Below are positions 41,401 to 51,078 of a stretch of 64,000 bases of DNA, piece after piece. The stretch comes from Nitrospirota bacterium (GTDB lineage: Bacteria; Nitrospirota; Thermodesulfovibrionia; Thermodesulfovibrionales; UBA6898): positions 1 through 64,000 of the forward strand of contig SCQH01000014.1 in NCBI GenBank assembly GCA_004321925.1, in the 5' to 3' direction. The notes beneath the pieces were generated by a model. The model did not search any database. It saw only the letters and a program-made list of their open reading frames with translations, and was not told the origin of the DNA. Position numbers and translations under genes: made by a program. Every line of letters starts with the position of its first letter. Position 1 is the stretch's first letter.

Positions 41401-42083
41401 AAGAACTCCCGGGAGGCCGCGCAGATCTGACCGCATCGCGTGAAGCCGGGTTTACCCTGCTGGAGCTGATGATATCTTTTGCGATCATCGCCCTCATCGT
41501 TGTTGCCATCGCCGGTTCCATACGTCTTGCCCAGCATTCCATGGAGTCGGGGGAAAAAAAGGCTGATGCCCTCGAAAGGACCCGGGTCTCCTTCACTATC
41601 ATCAACTCGCAGATACAGTCCCAGGCCCCGCTGACGTATGTGGATGATGCGAAACAGAAATTCTATTTCGAGGGTGACCGGGAGACCCTGCAGCTGTCGA
41701 CCAACTATTCGATCTGGGGGAGGGAGAAGGGCTTTGTGGTCGTCAGGTACAGGGTGGAATCCGACAGCAGGGGCAAAAAGACGCTCCTTGCCTCTGAAAA
41801 GACCATTGGACTTGACAACAGCAGGGAGACCAGTCTCTTTACGGGATTCGATACCATATTTTTCGAGTATTTTTTTAAAGAGCCGGCAGCAGAGCAGGGC
41901 ACCTGGATCGAGAAATGGACCGAGGAAACGAGCGTCCCCGAAAAGATACGCCTTAATCTTGTGATGGATAGAAAAGATTACTCTATGATCATCCCGATGA
42001 GGACTGCGGTGGTCCGGGGCAAGCAGCAGTCCTCAGCGCCCGGAGCTTCGACCAGGCCGTCAAGGCCGGGGGGCAGACCGTGA
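41397..42083 (+). CDS. gspJ: GspJ-like minor pseudopilin
   Basis: 228 aa. Prepilin cleavage site AG-FTLLELMISFAIIALIVVAIAGS; beta-rich domain with FYFEGDRETLQL and VRYRVESDSRGKKTLL. A Ser/Arg/Pro-rich tail (SSAPGASTRPSRPGG) is probably disordered. Confidence 0.8.
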   Translation: MKELPGGRADLTASREAGFTLLELMISFAIIALIVVAIAGSIRLAQHSMESGEKKADALERTRVSFTIINSQIQSQAPLTYVDDAKQKFYFEGDRETLQLSTNYSIWGREKGFVVVRYRVESDSRGKKTLLASEKTIGLDNSRETSLFTGFDTIFFEYFFKEPAAEQGTWIEKWTEETSVPEKIRLNLVMDRKDYSMIIPMRTAVVRGKQQSSAPGASTRPSRPGGRP

Positions 42084-43057
42084 GCAGAAACTTCATCCAC
42101 CTGCGAAATGATCAGGGCATTGCGCTGCTCCTTGTACTGTGGGTACTGATGGTATTGATGGTCATGGCGTTGTCGTTCACCTACCTGACGAGGACCGAGG
42201 CCCTCGGGGCCCTGTCCTTCAGGCAGACGGTTGAGAGAAAGTTCCTGGCCGAGGCCGGGATCGAAAGGGCGGTCATGGAGATCTTATACCGGCGCCTCAA
42301 CCAGGGGGCAAAGGTCATCCAGGAGGACAGGGAGGTATGGAGGACTGACGGCACTCCTTACAGGACCGAGACCGGGACCGGCCACTATTCCGTGCGCATA
42401 ATTGATGAGGGCGGCAAGGTGGACATTAACAGAACGCCTGATGTAATATTAAGAAATCTCCTGCATAACCGGGGATTGAAACAGGAGGATGCAGACATGA
42501 TCGTTGATGCGATCATGGACTGGAGAGACGCTGATGACCTGCACAGGATAAACGGGGCCGAGAGCGACTATTATATGTCCCTGCCCAATCCCTATAAGGC
42601 ACGGAATGCTGATTTTGAGACGCTGGAGGAACTGCTGCTGGTGAAGGGTGTTACTGCTGAACTTTTATATGGAGGTGCGGGCACGAAAGGCCTTATCGAC
42701 CTCCTGACGATCAATTCAAGGACCGGCAAGGTCAACCTCAATTCAGCTCCCCGCGAGGTCCTGATGGCGGTTCCGGGCATGTCGGCAGAGGATGCCGATG
42801 CCATCCTGGCCAACCGCGATGCCCAGCCCCCGCTGAACGTCACGGCGTTGATCGGCAAAAATTATACGGTCCTTGCACCATTCGTCGATCTTGCCGATAG
42901 CACGGCGTTCTCGATCGAATCATCGGGCCACCGGCCCGCAGACAAGACCGGGTATGCGATCAGGGCCACGATCGCCCTGGAGCAAAATGGTAAATTCCGG
43001 TATCTTTATTACAAAAGCCCGGTGACGATAGATAATGCCAGCGATACCAGCAACTAA
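42080..43057 (+). CDS. gspK: GspK, pseudopilus tip protein
   Basis: 325 aa. Prepilin-type start (NDQGIALLLVLWVLMVLMVMAL; GIALLLVLW in place of FTLLE), then EAGIERAVMEI, EGGKVDINRTP and HhH-like VNLNSAPREVLMAVPGMS typical of GspK. The GTG start overlaps gspJ. Confidence 0.88.
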   Translation: MSRNFIHLRNDQGIALLLVLWVLMVLMVMALSFTYLTRTEALGALSFRQTVERKFLAEAGIERAVMEILYRRLNQGAKVIQEDREVWRTDGTPYRTETGTGHYSVRIIDEGGKVDINRTPDVILRNLLHNRGLKQEDADMIVDAIMDWRDADDLHRINGAESDYYMSLPNPYKARNADFETLEELLLVKGVTAELLYGGAGTKGLIDLLTINSRTGKVNLNSAPREVLMAVPGMSAEDADAILANRDAQPPLNVTALIGKNYTVLAPFVDLADSTAFSIESSGHRPADKTGYAIRATIALEQNGKFRYLYYKSPVTIDNASDTSN

Positions 43058-44594
43058 GAGATTGGCCTCATACACGGCAGCCTCTGCCCTGAAACTTGCA
43101 GGCCTGGGGCAGGCCCTTAAAGAGGTGTTGTTCTTCAGTCCTGCCGACGACCGCATCTATCCGCGCAGAAACCTTTCCGCAGTCATCGAAAAGGGCCTGA
43201 TCTCCGTTGCCTTCGGTTCAAAGGTGTTTTCGATGATCTCGATAAAAGGCGCGCGGGAATATCCCTTTGATGAGTCGAAATATCCCCAGCCCGAGGAACT
43301 GGCCTCAGCCGTATCTCTGGCGCTCAGCGAGCTGGGCGGGCAGGCCTCAGAGATAACTCTCTGCCTTCCGAAGGCATGGACCGTTGTCAAGACCGTGGAT
43401 TTTCCTGCAACGGTCAGGGAGAACCTCCCGGACGTTGTGCGGTACGAGATGGACAGGATCACCCCTTTCAGTCCTGACGATGCCTATTATGACTTCAGGG
43501 TCCTGCATGAGAAGAACGACAGGCTGACCCTGCTTATTGCCGCTGCCAGGACAGAGGTGGTGCTGCCGTATATCAATGCGCTGACGACGAAAGGGATCAG
43601 GGTCAGCAGGCTTTTTGTTGACCTGCAGGTGATGATGGAGCTCTGCCGGCATATGGACGGCCGTCCGGGCAGCCTCTTTCTGAAGGTGGAGCGTGATGGA
43701 TATGAGGGTGCGCTGGACATGGCCGGTCCTGAGCCGGTCATCTTTGCAGATTCATTCAGTCAGGGCGATGAGCTGGGCCAGGTGCAGCAGCTTGCCGCAG
43801 CGATACAGTCACTGCCGGGACAGCAGGCCGGGGGGAAGGCCCAGCGGGCCATGCTCCTTATCAGGGACAACAACCCGGTCCTCAGGGAGCACCTGAAGTC
43901 CCGCCTGAACCTGCCGGTGACGATGACAGGGGAGTCGGACCTCAGGGTCAGGTTCTCGGCCCCGGTCAAAGCCAGACCTTTTGCCGCGATCGCAGGCGTT
44001 TACCAGTCGCTGCAGCCAGAGGCCTCACAACTGGACCTTCTCAGGAGGGGCGTCAGGTCGCAGCAGAAGACGCCGTTTGCCGTCACCCTGCTCCTGCTGC
44101 TCGGCATCGTCGTTGTCGCCGGCCTTTATCTGGTTGCCCCGCTGCAGATCGAACAGCGCCGGCTCAGGGACATATCCGGCCAGGTGGCATCCAGGAAGGA
44201 TGAGGTAAAAAAGATCGAGGCGCTTCAGAAGGAGCTTGAGGCGGTAAGCGCTGAGGTGGCGACGATCACCGATTTCAAAAAACCGGAACCGGCGACCCTC
44301 AACATACTCAGGGAGATCACGTCGGTAATGCCGAAGACAGCATGGCTTACCCGGGCCAAGATCACCGCCTCGACCGTTGAGATCGAGGGGTATGCCGGTT
44401 CAGCCAATGAACTCCTGCCGAAGCTCGAGGCCTCACCCTACCTGAGGAAGGTGGAGTTCGGATCGTCGACGTTCAGGGACGCCAAGATGAATGCCGACAG
44501 GTTCGTCATAAAGATGGAGATCGAGGGCGCAAAAAAGGCTGAGCCGATAAAGGGCGAGACTGTTGCGCCGAAGGCCGCAGGAGCTCCGAAATGA
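43035..44594 (+). CDS. gspL: GspL/PilM-PilN-like inner-membrane assembly protein
   Basis: 519 aa. Actin-like PilM/GspL cytoplasmic domain (1-340: LISVAFGSKVFSMISIKG; YEMDRITPFSPDDAYYDF), membrane helix about 352-374, periplasmic coiled coil and PilN-like ferredoxin-fold domain (LREITSVMPKTAWLTRAKI). Overlaps gspK by 23 nt. It appears to combine PilM and PilN features. Confidence 0.82.
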   Translation: MPAIPATKRLASYTAASALKLAGLGQALKEVLFFSPADDRIYPRRNLSAVIEKGLISVAFGSKVFSMISIKGAREYPFDESKYPQPEELASAVSLALSELGGQASEITLCLPKAWTVVKTVDFPATVRENLPDVVRYEMDRITPFSPDDAYYDFRVLHEKNDRLTLLIAAARTEVVLPYINALTTKGIRVSRLFVDLQVMMELCRHMDGRPGSLFLKVERDGYEGALDMAGPEPVIFADSFSQGDELGQVQQLAAAIQSLPGQQAGGKAQRAMLLIRDNNPVLREHLKSRLNLPVTMTGESDLRVRFSAPVKARPFAAIAGVYQSLQPEASQLDLLRRGVRSQQKTPFAVTLLLLLGIVVVAGLYLVAPLQIEQRRLRDISGQVASRKDEVKKIEALQKELEAVSAEVATITDFKKPEPATLNILREITSVMPKTAWLTRAKITASTVEIEGYAGSANELLPKLEASPYLRKVEFGSSTFRDAKMNADRFVIKMEIEGAKKAEPIKGETVAPKAAGAPK

Positions 44595-45142
44595 AGGGGA
44601 GCAGGACACTTATCCTCGGGATCCCGCTGATCCTCCTGCTGCTGGGGGTTGCCGGATACAAATATGGATACCAGCGGGTGAAGTCCGACCTGTCTTCAAT
44701 AAAAGAGGACGAGGCAGTGAAGGCAAAGCTGCTTGACAAGTACCTTGCCCTGATAGCCGAGAAGCCGCAGCTTGAAAAGAGGATCGCTGCATTGAAGGCG
44801 GAGCGGCAGGCCGACAATTCGAAGCTCGTCGACGGACAGACCCCGTCTCTCGCTGCAGCTGCCCTGCAGGAGACGATCAAGGGGATCATTTCCGGAAGGG
44901 GGGGGAGCATCTCGAGCGAGCGTGTCGGGAAACCGGAGAACCTGGGCAAATTCAAGGTTATAAGCGTCAGCATCGATGCGGTGCTTCCTGATGTGCGGGC
45001 CCTGAGCGATATCTTATATTCCATCGAGACGAGGACCCCGTATCTGGTCGTCAAGGAGATTGATGCAAGGAGCCGGAACCTCAGGGACCCGAAGGACCTT
45101 ACCATTAAACTTGATATAGTGGCGTTAACGGCAGCCAAGTGA
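44591..45142 (+). CDS. gspM: GspM/PilO-like protein
   Basis: 183 aa. One N-terminal membrane helix (LILGIPLILLLLGVAGYKYG), coiled coil, then a small periplasmic domain (LGKFKVISVSIDAVLPDVRALSDILYSIETRTPYLVV), as in GspM/PilO. Last gene of the run; no gspC, D or G is present in the window. Confidence 0.78.
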   Translation: MKGSRTLILGIPLILLLLGVAGYKYGYQRVKSDLSSIKEDEAVKAKLLDKYLALIAEKPQLEKRIAALKAERQADNSKLVDGQTPSLAAAALQETIKGIISGRGGSISSERVGKPENLGKFKVISVSIDAVLPDVRALSDILYSIETRTPYLVVKEIDARSRNLRDPKDLTIKLDIVALTAAK

Positions 45143-45219
45143 TCTATCAGGTGTGAGGATCTTTCTGCGGAATGTTTTACCCTGCTGATGGTTGCTTCAG
45201 CGGACTGCTGTGAACTTTT

Positions 45220-46014
45220 CTAAAGCTCTGCCCCGCGTTTGTAGGCCGTCACATCAGCGAAGAAGGCCTTCACGAATTTCCCCGAGGAAGCGGCCCCGCC
45301 GGGTTTGGCCTTGATGACCTCTGAATTTTCCCAGTTCTGGAACAGGTCGATGATCTTGTCGAGGGATTCAAGATGCAGGGTCTCGATCGCCTCCCGGTGC
45401 GGCAGGGAGGTGGGCAGGTTCCTGTCGATGAAGGAGCCTATCTTTTCCTGATTGAAGACCGACAGCAGGACCATTCCCTTGAATATCCTCTTGTTCGTCT
45501 TGAATGAAAAAAGGAGCCTGTCGAGCGAATTCTCCAGAAAGAGGTCGTTCCTGAGCTGTATCTTTCTGTCTATCGCAACCGCCTGTCTCCAGTATTTCTT
45601 GCTGATGAAGCAGTCCGCCTTCAGTTCCATGACGGTATGCCCGAGGTTCTTCCGGTCGGCCGTAAAGATGTTATGCGCTACGGTATCAGCGGCCAGATGG
45701 CTCATGTACCCATAGACAAAGGCCTTCTGCTGGTCCGTGACCGCCGCATTATGGAGATCGAAGGCAACTTCCCAGCTGTGAGAGCTCCGGTGGTCCGGCA
45801 GGTACTTCTTGCCGATGATGCTGTCCGCCATGAGATTGCCGTAAATGAAATCCTTGCGGTATCTCCTGATGATCGCCAGCAGTCCGGCAGGCAGCAGTGG
45901 GCTCAGAGAAAATAGTTCGTTGCCCAGATAGATATGGGTCAATGGCCCCCAGGCAAGCGCCACTGAAGGAACGAGCATAAAAGAGACGGCAAGCAGTATC
46001 CTGAATAGTCTCAT
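45220..46014 (-). CDS. Secreted zinc-dependent phospholipase C-like protein
   Basis: 264 aa. Signal peptide ending ALA-WGPLTH; the N-terminal Trp and histidines (W1, HSW, HLAADTVAH) match the zinc site of bacterial phospholipase C (PF00882) after cleavage. Helical. Its start overlaps the pepA stop, so both are co-transcribed. Confidence 0.82.
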   Translation of the reverse strand: MRLFRILLAVSFMLVPSVALAWGPLTHIYLGNELFSLSPLLPAGLLAIIRRYRKDFIYGNLMADSIIGKKYLPDHRSSHSWEVAFDLHNAAVTDQQKAFVYGYMSHLAADTVAHNIFTADRKNLGHTVMELKADCFISKKYWRQAVAIDRKIQLRNDLFLENSLDRLLFSFKTNKRIFKGMVLLSVFNQEKIGSFIDRNLPTSLPHREAIETLHLESLDKIIDLFQNWENSEVIKAKPGGAASSGKFVKAFFADVTAYKRGAEL

Positions 46015-47462
46015 TGCATCCTCCTGATGATGTCAAACAGCAGCCTGACCCCGATACCCGAAGCCCCCTTGGGTGTATAGGGTTTGTCCTTTTCCGTCCA
46101 TGCGGTCCCTGCTATGTCAAGATGGGCCCAGGGGGTGTCACCGGCGAATTCGCTGAGGAACTTCGCCGACGTTGCCAGAGACCCGGTCCTTCCCCCGATA
46201 TTCTTTATGTCCGCAACGTCGCTTTTAAGATATTCCCGGTATTCATCGAAGAGGGGCATCTCCCAGACCCTCTCATTCACAAAGTCAGCAGACTCCTTTA
46301 TGACCTCCATAACGGACCGGTTGTTCCCCATCATGGCAACCGCCTCGCCGCCGAAGGCAATGGCACAGGCGCCGGTGAGGGTCGCGATATCGATGACCGC
46401 GTGAGGCTTGAACCTTTTTGCATACCCGAGGGCATCAGCCAGCGTCAGGCGGCCTTCTGCATCGGTATTGATTATTTCGACGGTCATCCCGCCGAGCGTC
46501 CGGACAACATCTCCCGGCCGCGTTGCGCTGCCGCCCGGCAGGTTCTCGGTAGCCGGCAGGATCCCGATGATATGGACAGGGAGCCTGAGCAGGGAAACGG
46601 CCCTGATAAGGCCGAGCACCGCTGCACCTCCGGCCATATCATATTTCATCTTTTCTAGCCCGTCAGAGGGCTTGATCGAGAGCCCTCCGCTGTCAAAGGT
46701 GACTGACTTGCCGATAAGGATGAGCGGGTCCTTTTTCGATCCCCGGTACTCCAGGACGATGAACTTTGGAGGTTCGTCAGAGCCTTTCGATACAGACAGG
46801 TAGGCGCCCATCCCGAGCTTCTCAGCGTCCTTCCGCTCGAGAACGGTCACGCTGACGTCCTTCCCTCCAAGCGCAAGCGCTGCGCCGGCAAGATGCGTCG
46901 GGGTCATGGTGTTTGACGGGGCATTCACCAGGTCGCGGGCAAAACAGACAGCCGAGGCCAGGACCTCCATGGTCCTGATCCCGTCGCTCAGTGCTTTGAG
47001 CGGCTTTGAGAGCAGGGTGATCTTTCTGATCTCCCGGGTCTCTTTTTCGGTCTTGTAGAGGTCATAGGTATAGAGGCCCAGCAGGCCGCCTTCAATGAAA
47101 TAGACGGCGGAGAGGTCATTGCCCGGGGTCGCCGGCAGGGAGAGCGCGACCTCCCTGATACCTGCGGTGCGAAGATGGGCAAGGGCCTTGCCGCCTGCCT
47201 GTCTGAGGACCTCGGGACCGATCTTTTCTTTTTCCCCCAGGCCCAGTAGCAACAGCCGGCCGGGCTTTATATCGGCAGGGGCCGGCAGCAGGAGGACCTC
47301 GTTCTTTTTTCCGCTGAATTCATCAGGGGAGATCTTCCGGAGCAGGGCAGCGACCGAGGCACCCAGGTCCTTTGAGGGCTTGATCTGGCCTTCGATGAAA
47401 GGAAGGATCAGGGCGTCGCAGGCGCAGTCTTTGCCCGGGATGTTTTTTATTTGTATATTCAA
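46011..47462 (-). CDS. pepA: Leucyl aminopeptidase PepA
   Basis: 483 aa M17 family. N-terminal macro-like domain, catalytic domain with VTFDSGGLSIKPSDG, MKYDMAGGA and the signature NTDAEGRLTLADAL. Two-metal exopeptidase. Starts with TTG at 47462 (AAGGTG 8 nt before), giving MNIQIKNIPG. Confidence 0.93.
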   Translation of the reverse strand: MNIQIKNIPGKDCACDALILPFIEGQIKPSKDLGASVAALLRKISPDEFSGKKNEVLLLPAPADIKPGRLLLLGLGEKEKIGPEVLRQAGGKALAHLRTAGIREVALSLPATPGNDLSAVYFIEGGLLGLYTYDLYKTEKETREIRKITLLSKPLKALSDGIRTMEVLASAVCFARDLVNAPSNTMTPTHLAGAALALGGKDVSVTVLERKDAEKLGMGAYLSVSKGSDEPPKFIVLEYRGSKKDPLILIGKSVTFDSGGLSIKPSDGLEKMKYDMAGGAAVLGLIRAVSLLRLPVHIIGILPATENLPGGSATRPGDVVRTLGGMTVEIINTDAEGRLTLADALGYAKRFKPHAVIDIATLTGACAIAFGGEAVAMMGNNRSVMEVIKESADFVNERVWEMPLFDEYREYLKSDVADIKNIGGRTGSLATSAKFLSEFAGDTPWAHLDIAGTAWTEKDKPYTPKGASGIGVRLLFDIIRRMQ

Positions 47463-47705
47463 GATGTCAGCACCTTTATAGGATATAAGCTTATAATTAA
47501 TTTTAATCTATCGGAGGCCGAAATATCCAGAACTTCCGGTTCGCCCGCCGGGATATTTTTCACCCTTATGCTTGCGGCATTGACTCAATCATACAAAATC
47601 TTTTAAACTTATAGACTTCGTTTGTTCATCACTTACCAGGATGACCAGTATTCCGCCGGGCGTCGTTGAACAAATAGAGACTAAATTGACAGTGAGGTAA
47701 TTACT

Positions 47706-49172
47706 ATGACTGATGAGCATACAGAAAATATCCCGGCAGAAAGCGCTGAAAGCTTTGCAGAGCTTTTTGAGAAGAGCAACAGGCAGACCGAGAGGCTTCG
47801 CCCCGGCCAGAAGGTCAGGGCTGAGGTGGTCAGCATCTCGGGCGACCTCGTATACATAGACCTCGGCGGAAAGAGCGAGGGGGTCATCAACCTCAGTGAG
47901 TTCACGGACAAGGAAGGCGTCGTCACCGTCAAGACCGGGGACAGCATCGAGGCCTTTTTTGTGTCGGTCCAAAACGGCATCAGGAAGCTCACGACCATTG
48001 TCAGCGGGTACTCGGCTGTTTCTCTGAACAACATCAGGGATGCCTTTGAGGCAAATATCCCGGTTTCCGGCGAGGTGAGGCGGGAGGTCAAGGGCGGCTT
48101 CGAGGTCTCTGTCGGCGGGGTCAGGTCTTTTTGTCCTTTTTCCCAGATCGATCTGAGGGGCGGCCGTGAGGGAGGTGTCTATCTCGGGATGACCTTTCCG
48201 TTCAAGGTGCTCGAGTTCAAGGAGAACGGAAGGAATATCGTCCTTTCAAGAAGGGCAGTGCTTGACCAGGAAAGACTGGTGAAGATCGAGGAATTCAAGA
48301 AGACCCTCCTCAAGGGCAGCGAAGTGCCGGCAACGGTCGTGTCGCTCCAGAAGTTCGGGGCCTTTGTGGACCTCGGCGGCATCGACGGCCTGATCCCGAT
48401 CAGTGAGCTTGCCTGGGAACGGGTACCTCTGGCCAGCGATGTCCTGTCGGTCGGTCAGCAGATCACCGCAAAGATCATATCAGCGGACTGGGATGCCAAC
48501 CGGATCACCTTAAGCCTGAAGGCCATGCAGCAGGACCCCTGGACAGGGGTTGCAGACAGGTATCCTGCTGACAGCAAGGTGAAGGGTGTCATTACCCGAC
48601 TGTCTCCTTTCGGGGCCTTTGTCAAGCTCGAAGCCGGGATCGAGGGGCTTGTTCATATCTCGAACCTTGGAGCCGGGAGAAGGATCAATCACCCGAAAGA
48701 GGTTGTCGCCGTCGGCCAGGAAGTGGAGGTCTATGTCCTGGCTGCTGATGCAGCAGCGAGGAAGATTTCTCTTTCTCTTCAGCCGAAGGTGGAGCCGAAA
48801 AAGATCGAACTGCCGGAAGTCGGGGCCGTGCTTGACGGCGTCGTTGACAAGGTGATGCCTTTCGGTGTCTTTGTGAAGATGAGCAGCGGGCTTACCGGTC
48901 TGGTCCCTAATTCAGAGACCGGGACAGCCGGCGGGACCGACCTCAAAAAGGTATTTCCTGCAGGTTCTGCGATACAGACGATCGTCACCGAGGTCGATAC
49001 GACGAGCGGCAAGGTCCGCCTGAGCCGCAAGGCCCTTTCTGAAAAGAGCGACGAAGGCGAGTATAAGGAATATCTCAACACGGTCAAAAAGACCGAAAGC
49101 AGTTCCGGTGGTCTGGGGAGCCTAGGCGAGTTGCTTAAGGCAAAGATGGACGAAAAGAAACAGTCCGCCTAA
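47706..49172 (+). CDS. Ribosomal protein S1-like, four S1 domains
   Basis: 488 aa with S1 domains at about 34-105, 115-185, 196-270, 282-350 and a weaker fifth at about 365-440 (GQKVRAEVVSISGDLVYIDLGGKSEGVINLSEF; VKGVITRLSPFGAFVKLEAGIEGLVHIS). Binds mRNA. GAGGTAA precedes the ATG. Shorter than the six-domain E. coli S1; it could be the ribosomal S1 or a paralogue, so I give no symbol. Confidence 0.88.
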   Translation: MTDEHTENIPAESAESFAELFEKSNRQTERLRPGQKVRAEVVSISGDLVYIDLGGKSEGVINLSEFTDKEGVVTVKTGDSIEAFFVSVQNGIRKLTTIVSGYSAVSLNNIRDAFEANIPVSGEVRREVKGGFEVSVGGVRSFCPFSQIDLRGGREGGVYLGMTFPFKVLEFKENGRNIVLSRRAVLDQERLVKIEEFKKTLLKGSEVPATVVSLQKFGAFVDLGGIDGLIPISELAWERVPLASDVLSVGQQITAKIISADWDANRITLSLKAMQQDPWTGVADRYPADSKVKGVITRLSPFGAFVKLEAGIEGLVHISNLGAGRRINHPKEVVAVGQEVEVYVLAADAAARKISLSLQPKVEPKKIELPEVGAVLDGVVDKVMPFGVFVKMSSGLTGLVPNSETGTAGGTDLKKVFPAGSAIQTIVTEVDTTSGKVRLSRKALSEKSDEGEYKEYLNTVKKTESSSGGLGSLGELLKAKMDEKKQSA

Positions 49173-49714
49173 TTAAAGAGCGTCTGCTCCTTGCTTCCGA
49201 GCACGGAGCAGATCGACCGGGCCAGGTCCTTGTCGACGGAGAAGGCCCCGTCGTGATGCAGATCGATGATGATATCGATCTTGTCTATCAGCTTTCCCAT
49301 GTATTTCATGCAGCCGACTATCTGGATCACCCGGGTGTTCGGTCTGTCGAGCAGTCTGCCGATAAGCTCCATCTGGCTGCTGCTTCTGCCGTATATTTCG
49401 TCGATGATCAGGATCATGGGGGAGTCCATCTCCAGGAGCTTCTTCATGTCGTCCACAACGGTGAGATCGCTTTTCAGTGAATTGATGTACAGCAGGTACT
49501 TCTCATAGCTGACCGGCCTTTTTTTCCCTTCATAGTCGAATGGATTCCCGACATAATAGACATGGGGCTCGTCCTTGACCGCCTTCATGGTATTGGTGAT
49601 CTTGCCGACACCCTGTATGCCGCGGATAAGGATGTTCTTATGAGACTGCAGGGCCTTTCTGATATTGGCAGGGTTGTCCGCAGTAAATTCGATCTCGATG
49701 CCCTTGGCCTTCAT
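49169..49714 (-). CDS. P-loop NTPase-like protein with altered Walker A
   Basis: 181 aa. LIRGIQGVGKITNTMKAV has G-x4-G-K but Ile where Walker A needs Thr/Ser; SPMILIIDEIYGRSSS is a good Walker B; TRVIQIVGCMKYMG resembles sensor 1. A small AAA-like NTPase that may bind but not normally hydrolyse nucleotide. The stop overlaps the S1 gene stop (convergent). Confidence 0.75.
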   Translation of the reverse strand: MKAKGIEIEFTADNPANIRKALQSHKNILIRGIQGVGKITNTMKAVKDEPHVYYVGNPFDYEGKKRPVSYEKYLLYINSLKSDLTVVDDMKKLLEMDSPMILIIDEIYGRSSSQMELIGRLLDRPNTRVIQIVGCMKYMGKLIDKIDIIIDLHHDGAFSVDKDLARSICSVLGSKEQTLFN

Positions 49715-49720
49715 GTGCTT

Positions 49721-49749
49721 ATTGTAACACCCCCATAATTTTTTGTGAA
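49721..49749 (-). promoter_or_regulatory. Promoter of the P-loop protein gene (leaderless)
   Basis: Minus strand TTCACA, 17-bp spacer, TACAAT ending 6 nt before the ATG at 49714, with no Shine-Dalgarno. Confidence 0.6.
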
Positions 49750-49785
49750 TTGCAAAAAACTAAGAACATTATGAACCGTTGTTGT

Positions 49786-49962
49786 CAGTTGACAGTACTG
49801 CCTTTCGCTCCGGCAGCCCTTTTTCTGCCGCTCTAGGCTCATTGCGCTACAGTCGTGAAACTCGCCCTCCGGGCTCAGACACTCCCGACTGTTTAACGCT
49901 CCATTTCGCCAAGACCGGAAACGAAAAAAGGGCAATGTCGCTTAAGGCAGCACTGTCAACTG
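49786..49962. mobile_element. MITE-like element, 177 bp with 19-bp terminal inverted repeats
   Basis: CAGTTGACAGTACTGCCTT at 49786-49804 and its complement with one mismatch at 49944-49962. Similarity of the arms continues imperfectly inward for another ~20 bp (CCCTTTTT near both ends), so the whole can fold into a long hairpin. No transposase inside; no clear target duplication. It lies between the P-loop gene promoter and the end of ald. Confidence 0.7.
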
Positions 49963-49988
49963 CAGATCATGGTGTCAGGGGAATGCGG

Positions 49989-51077
49989 CTATTTGAAGGG
50001 GATACCCAGAGCTTCTGCGAGGGCCTTGAGCTGTATAGCTCCATTGCGAATATTGAGGCCGCTCCTGAGCTCAGCATTCTCGTTGAGGGCCCGGTCTATG
50101 CCCAGGCCGGCGAGAAGTCTGATGTAAGGGAGGGTCGCGTTCGTGAGGGCAAGTGTTGCGGTGACCGGATAGGCCCCGGGCATGTTTGCCACCGTATAGT
50201 GAAGTATGCCGTCCACCCGGTAGACCGGATCGTCATGGGTCGAAGGTCTTGAGGTCTCGGCGCATCCGCCCTGATCAATGGATACGTCAACGATGACCGA
50301 GCCTTTTTTCATGGTCCCGAGCATCTCTTTTGTTATCAGCACCGGGGTCCTGCCGCCCGGGACGAGCATGGCACCGATAATGAGATCGGCTCCTCTTATT
50401 TCGTCCGAGACCGCAGCGGAGGTGGCGGGTCCTGTCTTTACAGTACCGTTGAAGAGTTCGTCTATTGCATGGAGTTTATCAAGTCCCCTGTTGAGCACGA
50501 CCGTATCCATGCCGAGTCCCCTGCTGATGCGCGCAGCATTCGTGCCGACCACCCCGGCGCCGAGTATGACCGCCCTGGCAGGCCTGACCCCGGTTGCCCC
50601 GGGGGGGAGCATCCCTGTCCCGCCGTGCACTGCCTGCAGAAAATAGGAGCCGACGAGGGGGGCCATCCTCCCGGCGATCTCGCTCATGGGGGTCAGCAGC
50701 GGCAGACTGCCGTTCTTCCTGACCGTCTCATAGCCGATGGCCGTTACATTCCGGCCCAGGAGGAACTCGGTCAGTTCCCTGTTCGGGGCCAGGTGCAGAT
50801 AGGTGAACAGGGCCTGGCCGTCGCGAAAAAGATGGTATTCAGAGGGCAGGGGCTCCTTCACCTTGACGATAAGGTCGGCCCGGCCAAAAAGGGTCTCCCG
50901 CGGAACAATATCCGCGGCTACTGCACTATAATCCTCATCCCGAAATCCGCTGCCGTCCCCGGCGCGGGTTTCGACCAGGACCGAATGCCCGTCTTTCCTG
51001 AGTTCCGCGGCCCCGCCAGGGGTGAGGGCGACCCGGTGCTCCTCCTTCTTTACCTCCCTGGGGACGCCGATGATCAC
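49989..51077 (-). CDS. ald: Alanine dehydrogenase
   Basis: 362 aa NAD-dependent enzyme: MIIGVPREVKKEEHRVALTPGG start, VKVKEPLPSEY, GGTGMLPPGATGVRPARAVILGAGVVGTNAAR (Rossmann), DVSIDQGGCAETSRPSTHDDPVY. Interconverts alanine and pyruvate/NH4+. Downstream (1 nt) of the small upstream gene, so co-transcribed; together with the AlaA-like enzyme at 36446 it gives two routes to alanine. Confidence 0.93.
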   Translation of the reverse strand: MIIGVPREVKKEEHRVALTPGGAAELRKDGHSVLVETRAGDGSGFRDEDYSAVAADIVPRETLFGRADLIVKVKEPLPSEYHLFRDGQALFTYLHLAPNRELTEFLLGRNVTAIGYETVRKNGSLPLLTPMSEIAGRMAPLVGSYFLQAVHGGTGMLPPGATGVRPARAVILGAGVVGTNAARISRGLGMDTVVLNRGLDKLHAIDELFNGTVKTGPATSAAVSDEIRGADLIIGAMLVPGGRTPVLITKEMLGTMKKGSVIVDVSIDQGGCAETSRPSTHDDPVYRVDGILHYTVANMPGAYPVTATLALTNATLPYIRLLAGLGIDRALNENAELRSGLNIRNGAIQLKALAEALGIPFK

Positions 51078-51078
51078 G

